DNA of 64,000 nucleotides from Plasmopara viticola (taxonomy: Eukaryota > Oomycota > Peronosporomycetes > Peronosporales > Peronosporaceae). The position numbers were made by a program, and so were the translations under genes. The stretch's first letter is position 1; each line of letters opens with the position of its first letter. The stretch is from contig MBPM02000045.1 in the NCBI GenBank assembly GCA_001695595.3, positions 124,001-188,000 of the forward strand. The letters run 5' to 3'. Positions 48,031-59,300 of this stretch are shown piece after piece. A model generated the notes under the pieces. The model saw only the letters and a program-made list of their open reading frames with translations, had not been told where the DNA came from and searched no databases.

Positions 48031-48949
48031 GCTGTTAGAAAGGTTTGACGTGTTAAATAGATTAAATGTTTTGTTGCGGGCCACTATCGATTATCTCGAA
48101 TCAAGTACGATTAAATAAATATAAATAGCGTAATCTTTCTTCTAGAATAGAGCTCAAAAACTACGATATAAATCGAGTGCGTACTAATTGCAGTACTGTG
48201 TATGAGCTGCTGACCGATCAGATGGTCAATATCCAGAGCATCAGATAATGACATCCTTCTGCGGTTTCAAACTGAGGACCCGAGGTTTATAGAAATGTAT
48301 ATGCTGTATCGTAAGTCGAATACAGCAATTACTACGTCGAATACAGCAGATACTTTGATCACATTATGGCGTCCGTCAGAACTCGTAAACGCGTCTTGCA
48401 GGTATCATGAACTCACACGGTCTTTACCACGACAAAGAAGTGTCAATGTGTACCGCACTTGTAACCTCATGTATCAGTTCTCAGAAGTGTCAGGCTTTGT
48501 AACCGCAGTCTTGTCTAATCTTAAAATAAAGCAATGTTCGAGCTCTTAGCTGTCGGATTTACGCTGCTGACATACCCTATGATTATATCAGGGACTTTGC
48601 CGATGGACGATTTACATATCGAGAAAAAAATGTAGAAGGTGCGGCAAAAGTCTATGCAAACTAATGCCGCGTGCTGAGCATTGTGCATATTAGAACCAAT
48701 TGTTCACATGCTGTGAGCAAACCGAACAGCGATGGTCCCAACGCGGCTACCGACAAAACATTTAATAGCTGAGGTGCAAAACACCGAGCAGTGTATCATC
48801 AATGTTGCTAGCTCTCAATGATCGCTTTGACCGAGATATGAGTGAAACTTCTTTATTAAAAGTCGTTCTTAGCGCTTCCATCGTTACTGGCTAGAAGTTA
48901 TTTTAACTGTGCTAAACTTTGCTGTCTAACATAACCTATCCTCGAGTCC
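48031..48949. repeat. Effector-upstream repeat block behind E6
   Basis: Paralogue of 19721-20599. It contains a short duplication of acgtcgaatacagcagatac-type sequence near 48310-48350. No gene is supported. Confidence 0.5.
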
Positions 48950-49560
48950 AAGACAATTTCTAAGGTGCAAGTACGATGCGTACGGCATCCAGTGCCGAAA
49001 ACGAGCCTTTGCTCTTTCGAACCGCTACATGAATGCGTTAGTCCACATAGGAAATTTCTGCGGAGCTATCAAGCTGGCCCCTTGAGCTGCACTAGCTCAT
49101 GCTGAGCATAAGTCAAGGCCGCAGCCCAAATGCTATAGGCATGATGGTATCCATCGTTGCTTTTCACTCGATCACAGCAACTCTACTGATCACACACGAA
49201 CTTATAGTCTGCCCGTTATAATCAAGTTAATCAAACTAAATTTCAATATGGCTGCTCCTCGTGCACTTAAAACTCATCAAGGATGTTGATCATGTTCTCT
49301 GGCTCACCAGACTCAAGTGTTCGACTGAAGTGCAGTCACGTAGTGCGTGAGATTCGCAGTGAGAGCAGTGGCGTTCGAAACATCTTTTTGAAGCTGGCTC
49401 ATTGACTCTCATAATAATCAGGCAAAAAAGATGAAACGTGTGCTCGAGGGCTCACAGCACAATATGTGTGCTGAAATGCCACATTTGTAGGCTATCAAGG
49501 TCTATTTGGTTGAGTTTACATGGTTCCCAAATTTACGGTTTCAACTTCTTTTCAAATAAT
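48950..49560 (+). pseudogene. G2b: displaced gypsy integrase 3' fragment (+)
   Basis: Paralogue of 20600-21160. Near 49410-49530 the plus strand reads MKRVLEGSQHNMCAEMPHL and then VYLVEFTWFPNL, with a stop and frame change between. It retains the stretch around 49320-49370 that is deleted at 20985. Confidence 0.65.
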
Positions 49561-50113
49561 AAATTCTCCAGCTCTTAGATGCAGAAAATTATCGAAAGTT
49601 GGAAGGAAAGCTTCAATTTTTTTCCATACAACAACCATTTAACTCTGCTGAATGTCGGCTAAAAAACATCATACCAAAAAGACGCTTTTTCAATTTAATA
49701 TAATAGTCTTTGTAGTTTTACGACGTTAAGATTGTGGAGAGCAATTGCTTAAATGCGTTAGTAAACTGCGAGACCACATCTGTCTGAAGATCATGTTCGT
49801 GAAAAATAAAATCGTTGCTGCCTTTTCGGAAGCTATACTGCCTTAAGCAGGTACCAGCCGCACTATCCTGCTGAGGCGGGACTATGCTCATTGTGCCACA
49901 AATTTCGAAATGCCAACGATTTAATTGAGCCTTTATGGGCCTCCAAAAGCTCGCCTGTTTTAGCCGCTTTTGCAAAGGAGCTGGCGCGTAAGCCGCAAAA
50001 TTGACTTTCTTGCAGATGTCACGGCTCCTCGCATCCTCGTCCACTGTGTGGAATTTCCATTTTGTTGAGGGGACCACACAAAACGTCTGCTCGCAACAAA
50101 AAGTAGTCGCCAA
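49561..50113 (-). pseudogene. G2b: inverted gypsy integrase fragment (-)
   Basis: The longest integrase piece in the window: a 131-codon minus-strand frame (50113-49718) with VDEDARSRDICKKVNFAAYA (finger region, one Cys lost), APAPLQKRLKQASFW, and SIVPPQQDSAAGTC leading to LQTDVVSQFTNAFKQLL. The last part is the segment around the second catalytic Asp of gypsy integrases. It is inverted relative to the flanking fragments and is a paralogue of 21161-21725. Confidence 0.75.
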
Positions 50114-51935
50114 TTTTTTGGGCTCTATAGCTGAACGGAAATGGCGATAAATTGCTGTTTATAATGAGCTGATCAGTGCAACGGTACCTGATTGAACCCT
50201 TTTCCAAAAAAAGGCACGTTCTACTAGCATGTTAGAAGCATAGTGCAATTGTTACTATCAAACTCGAATGAGAGACTCTTTACAGTGGTAAGTACGCTTA
50301 GCGGCGTGCTTGGATGTTGCGAAGCTGATGAGTGCCCCTGCGACGCTTGATCATCTTGTGACACAGCTGTATCACAGCCTTTCCTTCGAATACGATTTTC
50401 TCATGCATAGCCGTTCTAGCGCAAATCAGTCGGCTTCGTGAGTGCAACGAGGCATGTTTTATAAGATTACGAGGACCAGTAAACCTTTTACCGACAACCA
50501 CAATCCGTAATTCGGCAGTGGAGATTATTGCATTCGGCTGCTTTGGAATAAGATTTTGGGTACGGAGAAAGTCTATTTTTCTGGACTTGGCCAGCGCTAC
50601 ACTTTTTCAAAATTAAAGAAATTGGCTAGAATACTGCTAAATATGCGGGTCACGTTAATGCTTTTCGGACCTACTATAAAAAGATTATTAAGCGGTGTTG
50701 GAAATGCTAGTGCTTGCTAAAGGCTTTAAAGTGCTTTTGTCTACTTTCAAAAGCACTTTAAAGCCTTTAGCAAGCACTAGTCTTGGCTTTGCCCAGCTAT
50801 ACAAAGCGTCTTTTGCGACGGTTCTAACTACACTATCGGTTGCGCGTCACTAAACTCAATGAGGATAGCCGTAAGCAAACTATTATGATTAGGTCTTGGC
50901 AACTTGGAGCTGCCGAATAAAAGTATCTCGCTCTTGACAAGAATTTGCTTGACATGATTTAAGCGATTGAATTTTTTTGAGTGCACCTTTTTGCTTTGAG
51001 CCTTTTGTAGCCTATTAAATCCACGCATTCTGGAGACGGCGGTAAGTTGATCCCATCTTGCTATAAAAATCGATAAGATCGGTGTGTTTTTTTTTTAATT
51101 CAGGTCTGAAAATGCAGTATGCTTGCTGACACGCTTTTGCGCAGCTCAGACTATGAGTTGGTCCAAACTACCAGGATAAATAGCGTTATGGACGTGCGAG
51201 TTCGAAAGGTATATAAAAAGGTGCCAGTTTTAAGCCTTTTATACGATTGTTCATTGCAAGCGAAGGTGCCGAAGTCAAGAGGTTGAACCCTCGATAGCGA
51301 CAATATTTACATTGCGATTAATAAACAGAGGGTCTGGTTTACAATACGTTAAACCAAATTTTTAAATCAAGTCGTTAATTTATTTTTGAAGACCTGGAGT
51401 AAGATATACACTTGGAGATACATGTTGCTTTAATCATCGGTCCTTTCGATCGCGAGTAGACGCTTTGTTTGGTTCCCACAACATAATGGAGGTTCCCCAT
51501 AGTAGACAAGAATGTGAGGACCTGTTTCACCTGCCAGAAGGTAAAATTTGCGGCTTTCGCACCGACTTCTTTACAAGCTATGCCGATACAGGCGGCCTCT
51601 TGGAAGTCCAAAGAGGCCCGATTTTATCGTTGGCTTGGCAAAATTAGTGGCAGTTCCGCCTCAGTAGGATAGTTTAGCTGGCACCTGTTTAACGTTTACG
51701 AACATGGTCTTTCAGACCGATGTGGTCTCGCGGTCTACCGACACATTTATCCAAGCGATGCTTTACTACTTCTACATCCGACAGTCTACAGGCAGATATC
51801 TAGACGGAAATGGTCGGCCGTGTGCTTGAAGACTCACTGCAAAGTATGTATGCTGAGATGTCACATTTGTAGGCTGATAAGCTATATACGGCTGGTTTTG
51901 CGTGGTCCACATAACTACAAGGTGATATAAGCTCA
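50114..51935 (+). pseudogene. G2b: gypsy RT-RNase H-integrase remnant
   Basis: Paralogue of 21726-23520. The RT relict is near 50330-50450 and the RNase H relict near 50840-51060. The integrase near 51500-51600 reads VDKNVRTCFTCQKVKFAAFA, then PTSLQAMPIQAASWKS, a good match to the H2C2 finger and start of a gypsy integrase core. The region near 51710-51900 covers the TDVVSRSTDTFIQAML segment. A perfect 33-bp hairpin interrupts the RT-RNase H spacer at 50707-50780. Confidence 0.75.
50707..50780. repeat. Perfect 33-bp inverted repeat with 8-nt loop
   Basis: The arms 50707-50739 and 50748-50780 are perfect reverse complements around the loop tctacttt. The paralogue near 22335-22385 has a diverged version of the right arm only, so the left arm arose as an inverted duplication of its neighbour, probably by template switching or fold-back synthesis. 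On RNA it would form a stable stem. Confidence 0.95.
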
Positions 51936-54900
51936 TCGGTGAAAGTACCTCGACTTTACAACTCTCTCTTTACGGAAGCGGCTTTGGCCAGTCAGCTGTA
52001 AAAATACAAATTTTTTGGAATTTATCCTGTCTATATCTTGGCTTCTAGCCATTCTATCGTGCGTGTCTTAAAGAAAATCTTCAGATTGTAGATGCATCGT
52101 GGGATGGCTATTTAATTGCGAGCCGCTCGACTATTTCTTTAGATCTAAAACATGTATAAAAAAATAGTTTATGTGTCAAAAAATTCGTACCAATTAGGTT
52201 AAGATTAAATAAAAACAATGTGTCAGCGGTGATGATTCGCGATGATTAGCTAGCCCACTCAAGTAGAAATATATCAAAGTCATTGAGCACAGTGCGCTCC
52301 AGATCTATTTAGTAAAGCTACGCACATGTCGTCTCACGCGTACGCGCCACGGGGTATATTCGATATAGACGAGGTCAAATGTACGACACTAACTAGCTGG
52401 TCGACTGGGCAACGCCATATTGCATTGTCAAAAGTGCTCTGTTTTCTAGGCTTGTAATGAATGTCAAGATCTTGTACGGACACCATGTCGAGCTCAAACT
52501 GAGCATTCACTGAAGGTAAAGTTTAGGCTTGTCTGACCTTCAACCGTACTGACAACCTCTCGTAATGTATATAGCCATGCACTAGCGTCATTTACCAAAG
52601 TTTCTTCTTTGGACCCTCTTTGTTGAAGAAAAGACGGTCCTAGCTGCTCGATAAGCGCCATGTGTTATTAATTTTACATTAAACAGAACAATGGGATCGA
52701 AGAATCACTCTTTCTTGTGTTCGCATTGTCATAGTCAAGAATTGATGCATCGACGTCTTATCCGTACATTTCGAAATTAAAAAGATTGCCCAAGACTTAA
52801 GCGGAAAAACAACCACTTAATACGTTGCATTTCGTCTTTGCATATCGATTGATGAACAATAATTGGTTCATTTGTTGCAATTTGTTATAGCATATAGCTG
52901 GATGAACGATAATTTGGACTCAAGAAACTAGTTTTTTTTTTGCAAACGGTGTATCTTGGAGCGAGGTAAGTGAGAGAAGCTCATCGTATTTGCTTTTTAC
53001 AATTTATGATATTACCTATAAAGCAGTATCAATGAAACACTAGCAACACCACGTTATCGATCAAAAGTCGATCAAAATATCAGAATGTTTAATCACTCGT
53101 ACGACTCCTGTCACTGCAATTGCTGTACAGGTTTTGAGTAGATACATTAACAGCTAGACATTAGAGAATTAAGCTAATGTTAAAGTTCTTTTCAGATACA
53201 CGCACCTTTTAAGGTTTTGAATGGTTGATTTGTATGCAACAAGAATTTAGCACGAATCTGAAGTCAGCGCCTTCTACAATACAGATAACACAGATCGTCC
53301 GGATCTGTCAAGATTATGACAGGTCAATTTAACAACATAATGCATATCACATTAATCTCAAAAGGAAGATGCAAAAGGTGTTACAATTGATTAATGCAAG
53401 TCATAATTTGTGGCTGCAAGTATGTAGGTAGAAGATCAACTCAAATAAAATCAAAGTTTAATTTAGAGTAAAGTAAAAAAAGGTTATTGATTAACGCTTA
53501 AAGCACATCAACAGTTCGCAGGTAGCTTTGGTGGGGAGAGGTGCTACGCAAAGTCGGGCAAAAATAATGTGGAATTGAGAAAAATCAAAAACCGCAATTA
53601 AAAAAGCCGGTTACACAGGTAGGAGGAGATGCCCAGACGGGATCTGTTATTTAGACTAGAGGTACAGCACAGTCAATGTGACTCAGAGATAATACTTTGA
53701 TTGTGTATGTGCACATTATTGCCCGTGACGATACATGCCTCTATAAAACGTTTCTTGTTGTAAAGTAATGCTCTCATACGACTGTCCAGCAATGAGCATT
53801 GGCTGTGCGAGCCGTATTGGCATTTATGTTGATATCAGCAGCAGCGTCTCCCGTTTGTTCAGCCAATCGTAGGTCATTAATATAGCTTTGGGGCACTGCA
53901 TCAAATCGAGAAAGGGGCTTGTCAGTGGCTTCCTTTTCTTTCATAGAGATTATGAGCTAGTGATGGTCAGAGCCGTGTGCTCCACAGCATTTGCGGTCTG
54001 AGGTTCACCTAAAAATCTAAATATATAGCACTGTTTTAGTAGTAAGGGTATCCTTTGTCCAGAACGCTACATGTCAAAGAAGCCTTCAGCATCCCTGTGT
54101 TACAATTCTGATTAGCTACAAGTATAGAGATTAAGCTTGATGCTCTGGGTGTTGTCGATGATAGAGGACACTCAACTTGATCTCCTTAGTTGCTCATTCA
54201 TACCAATCTGTAAACCTGCTACTTAGAACAAAGTTTAATGTAATAAAACCGTTATATCAGTTCTATGTACCCTTGACGCTTTCGCTCCAACCTAGAACCC
54301 GTCGATCCCATATGACGGCGTATGTCTACACCGCAAAAATCATAACTTACATCAGTAAAACTTACAAAAATGTACTCATATTTCAGCAAGTAAAAAGTAC
54401 CAATAGCGATCGCCAGACTATAGATCGATAATTTGCAGAATTTTTACCCCAGCCTTGTTTGCAAAGCTGGTAAATCAGCAAATTTCTTTGCCAATAATTG
54501 CTCAAAAGGCATGTAGCGTAATCTTCCCGATGCATTACGCGAGGACATACCTGACGCGATTGCAGTCTCTTCCTGTATATCTCGCGCACCTCTTGATTAG
54601 TTTCATCTTCATGCAATGAGTTAGGAATCCAAGGATGGACATTTAGTTATCTGAACGTCATCCCGTCTCTATCGCTTCCCGTAGCTGGCACGCTTCCGAA
54701 TCCTGTTATTTAACAACAGACCTCAATGAGCATTAAATTACCTCACAAATGCACCTTACAGGGGCCGTCGAGGACGTTGCCCACACTGGCGGTGATTAGC
54801 TTGTATTCGCTTCCTTCAATGATCCGGTCAAAGGTTGTAGCTTACGCTGCGCCGAAATTTCGCTCTTTCCCTGTGATAAATGCTCGGCGTTGCCGTTTTG

Positions 54901-55463
54901 TTGAGATTAACAGCTGCCACACGCTCCTTTTTCTGGCAAACTTATGCAATGCAGTCTTAAAAGGATTCGATGTCGTCTCATGCGGAGGAGTCTAAACAAG
55001 GGTACGATAGCCAAACTCAGACATTATTCATTAAATTTAAGCATCAGTAACTAGCAGACGCACCATAGCATTTCTAGATAAATTTGTTTGTTGTAGCTTA
55101 CGGCGAAGAGTTTTCCAGTTCAGCGAGCAATACTAGGATTTGCATCGTATATTCAGAACGATGATCGCGCGATAGTACCTACTCTGCGTCGAACACGTTT
55201 ACGAATTACGCTTAATCGATCTTCTGGTGAAAGTGGTGTGGTCAGGGTTGGTTTTGGGCATTGCCGTATCACCGCTGTAATACGGTATACCTTATCAAGG
55301 AGGGGGGAGGCTGGTTAGCAGATCCCTAATGAAAAACGCGTGTCTTTGAAAATATATATATATATATGCCAAGCTATACGCTAAGAAAATTTGCGGTTAA
55401 ATTCCCCTCGTGTGTCGTCATTACTCGAGCTGCCTGGCTCGCGACGTCCGTAGTATAGGACAT
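51936..55463. repeat. B-type flanking block downstream of effector E7
   Basis: Paralogue of 24480-28190, highly similar over long runs, with one minisatellite unit instead of three. It has a short (AT)n tract at 55352-55366. No gene is supported except the weak shared frame at 54383-54616. Confidence 0.65.
54383..54616 (-). pseudogene. Weak shared ORF of the B-type blocks
   Basis: A 77-codon minus-strand frame starting MHEDETNQEVREIYRKRLQS, with VCPRVMHREDYATCLL downstream. The paralogous stretch near 27060-27300 keeps much of the same reading (QEV-EIY-KRLQSRQVCPRV) but has a stop. The conserved wording across two decayed copies could reflect an old gene captured in the unit, or simply recent duplication. 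No family recognised. Confidence 0.25.
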
Positions 55464-56176
55464 TCAGCTACTCCCGATTTTGCTGAAGCCCTTCGGCAAT
55501 GCTTATTGCACTCGAGAAACCTTCTTTTTCTATTTCTCGATGCACTCGGTCAAGAAGCAATTCGGGAATCACGGTAGGATTTCTTTATAACCCGCGAAAT
55601 AAATGCACCTCGATCCGTGCGATGGTACCAGACATCCAACGTCGGGTGCGTAAAAAGCTTGTCGCCAGCGTCATCGAGTTGAAGACGTCGAAAAACAGCA
55701 TCCTCGTCAAAAGTATTCATTTGCCATTTTTCGAGGAGTGCCTTTAGCACATTGAGGAGATGAGCAGTCATGTTTGGGTCTTTCGTCTTTAAGGCTATCA
55801 TACTCGCTTATTGTTCCATAGTCAATTGACTAAATAATGCTTCAAGTAATTTAGCATCTTCAGTATGATGTCGCGATTCAAACGTAAACCATGTCTCTGA
55901 CAGTGGACTCAAAATGTTGAGCACATCGCTTGCCGTCTTTTTTTTCTCCTCCCAACACCTAAACAGCTATCCTGATTGGTCTGTAGCAAAACTACGCGTG
56001 CCCTCATCTTTCTGTGCTGCCGTAATGACGGTAGCAAGAGCCTTCTCCTTAAGTCACGCTCTTTCCACAAGCCTTCCACGAAGTCGTTCAAAAAATACTC
56101 GTAATCGGCAGTCCCTAACCACCGTTTAATGAGAGAAACCAGATGTTGGTTGATGCAGCATCTTCAGCGATTCAAC

Positions 56177-56322
56177 TGTTAAGAAGAAAGTAAAAACCGA
56201 AGTGAATATATTTATCCTGACCAATGAATGGCTACCATATGTAATTACTAATTGTGACGTACTTGTAATTACTGTAAAGCCATCCACCTGTTCAACATGC
56301 ATTCAGCGGTGTAATGTTAACA
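56177..56322 (-). repeat. copia 3' LTR
   Basis: 146 bp, identical by eye to the 5' LTR. It begins tgttaagaagaaag and ends gtaatgttaaca on the plus strand, so the terminal tgttaa and ttaaca form a 6-bp inverted repeat. The polyprotein stop lies 13 bases away. Confidence 0.97.
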
Positions 56323-56335
56323 CTCCCACTCACCG

Positions 56336-59300
56336 CTAATGCTGTGTGTCCTTTGTTGCTGACTTGGTCTTGATTCCGGAGGCTTCGCGCAGATACTTCA
56401 GCATCTTGGTTCCAAGCGCCTTGGTTAGCATATCTGCAAGCTGACTCTTCGTGTCAATGTAGCCAATCTTGAGTAATCCATGCTGAACGTTCTCCCGAAT
56501 AAAGTGATGTCTGATGTCCACGTGCTTTGTACGTGCGTGGTAGCCCGCGTTGTTTGCCAAAGCTATCGCACCTTGATTGTCTTCCCATATTTGCGTGCCT
56601 CCCACTTGTTCTTGACCCATGTCCTTGAGCATTGCGCGCGCCCAAAGTACTTCTTGTGTGCACAAGCTGAGCGCCATATACTCTGCTTCTGCGGAACTTA
56701 GTGCAACTGTTCTCTGATACTTGGACTTGAATACAACCGGAGCTTTACCAATGTTGATCAACACACCTGAGACAGACCGTCTGTCATCGGTGTTGCTACC
56801 CCAGTCAGCATCCGAAAAAGCTTCAACAATCACCTTTCCCGTCCCTCTTTGATAAACGATCCCATGATGACGTGTCGAATTTAAGTAGCGCAATACACGA
56901 ATTGCGGCGTTCCAATGTGGTAACCCCGGTTTTTCGAGAAATCGAGACAGTTGTGTCACGATGTATGCGACGTCCGGCCGAGTGCAAGTTGTAACATATA
57001 GCAGACATCCAATTAGTGAGCGGTATGGTTTTGACCGCATCTCTGAACGCTCAGCTTCTGTACTTGGTGACTGTGATGTTGACAGCTTGAGACCGGACGT
57101 ACACGGATTGTCGACGTTCTTGGCGTTTTTCTGCCCAAATCGCTCAGCCACGTCGCTAATGTAGCGTGTTTGCTTGATCATTAGTGTGGAAGCTGTCATG
57201 TCGTGGTCGATCTCCATGCCCAAGATGAACTTCGCAATACCGAGATCCTTCATCTTGAAAACACTTTTAAGCATCCCCTTGACCTCTAGAATCTCGTCGC
57301 TCGTCTTGGCTGCAATGATCATATCATCGACATAAAGACATACGTACACAAAACCTTCTTCCACTTTCTTCACGTAGACGCATTGATCCGCTCCACAACT
57401 TTTAAAATCGTTCTTCTTGAAGACGTGGTCGATTGTCTTGTTCCAAGCGCTTGCAGCTTGCTTGAGACCATATATAGCTTTGTTCAGCTGACACGCAAAT
57501 CCTTGAGCTCCCTTAACACCAATTGGAACTTCCATGTGAACACGATCCGACAGTACACTGTTGAGAAAGGCGGTGTCGACGTCCAGCTGTTCCATTTTGT
57601 AGCCTAATACCGCACACACTGCGAGTACAACTCGAATTGAGTTCATGTTGGCCACTGGAGAGTAAGTCTCGAAGAAATCCACGCCGTATTTCTGCTTGAA
57701 ACCTTTAGCCACCAATCGTGCTTTGTAGCGCACAACACATCCATTCTGGTCACGCTTCTTAGCAAAGACCCAGCGGCATCCAATCGTACGTCCAATTGAT
57801 TCTCGTGGAACGAGTGTCCATGTTTTGTTTTTGTGATGCGACTGCAATTCGGCGTCCATCGCTTGTCGCCACTGTTCTGCCTCATCACTAGACATTGCCT
57901 GCGCATACGTGGTAGGCAAGTCTGATTCTTCACCAACACTCACAGCGTAAGCGAGAAGAGCTTCAGCTATCAGGCCGTCTTCATCAATCCTTGCACGCTT
58001 TGAAGATGGTGGTCCTTCGCTTCCTCCCAGACTTTCATCGGCATCTGATCCGTTTTCCAGCAATAACATTGGTTCATTTGTACGCCTTGAACGTTCCACT
58101 TGCGGTCGAAATACCAATCGATCTTCCTGTGCATCCAGTATAGGAGGTCTGTACTCTGTCAGCTCAGAGTGTACTGAGGTCGGTAATCGAAGCATCTCGA
58201 TCCTTGACTCATTTGTGTCGGACTCCTCTTCATTCATTGGAGCATCTGGAATTTCATCTTCTCCTTGACCCTCCATAAGTTCATCTTGATCTTGTTGGTG
58301 TTCCGTCGGCCCGGACACAGCACTTTCATCGTTGTCTTTGGTAACGTGTATCACTTTTATTTGTTTGGGCGGGTGTGTCTCATAAATGCCGCCCACTTCA
58401 CGCTCGTCCAGCTTCACCGACCGTGATACTGATATCTTGTCTTTCTCCAAATCGTAAACTCGGTATCCCTTGGTGTCTTCGGCATAACCAAGGAACATGC
58501 ACTTGAAGCTTTTGGCTTCGAGCTTCGTCCTCTTCACTTGATCAACGTGAGCATATCCATGAGACCCAAACACCCTAAGATGATCCATCCGTGGCTTCAT
58601 CTTAAATCCCAGTTCATATGGGGTGTTATTTGGGTGCATTGTATTAGGAGAGCGGTTGATCAGGTACACCGCAGTGCTTACTGCCTCTGCCCACCAACAT
58701 GTCGGAACACACTTGTAGTGTAGCATGCTCCGTGCCTTTTCCATTATCGTACGGTTCATTCGTTCTGCAATACCATTTTGTTGGGGACTGTATGGTACTG
58801 TACGCTGATGTATGATACCGTTCCGCTGACATACATTCGTAACTGTCTTGTTGACAAACTCCGTTCCGTTGTCCGAACGCAGGCACTTGATACGGGTTCC
58901 CCACTGATTCTCATGCAGTGCTTTAAACATCGTGATCTTGTCGGCAACTTCACTCTTCTTTGCCAGAAAGTAAGCCACCACATATCGTGAATAATCATCC
59001 ACAAACGTCAAAATGTATTTAGCACCTCCTTTTGAAAGTGTCTTCATGGGTCCCATCACGTCTGTGTGAACTAACTCCAATACACGCGATGTCTTTGTCA
59101 TGGAGCGTCCTGGAAAGGCTTCGATCGTCTGCTTGCCCTTCATGCATCCACCACACAGGGTCTTGATACCTTGTTTAAGCGCAGGAATACCTTCTGTGGA
59201 TCGCATAGTTTTCACTAAAACGTCCTCACTTGGATGTCCCATGCGAGCGTGCCATAACTCCCACTGACTATCAACTCCCGAGTATTGCACCAATCGTGCC

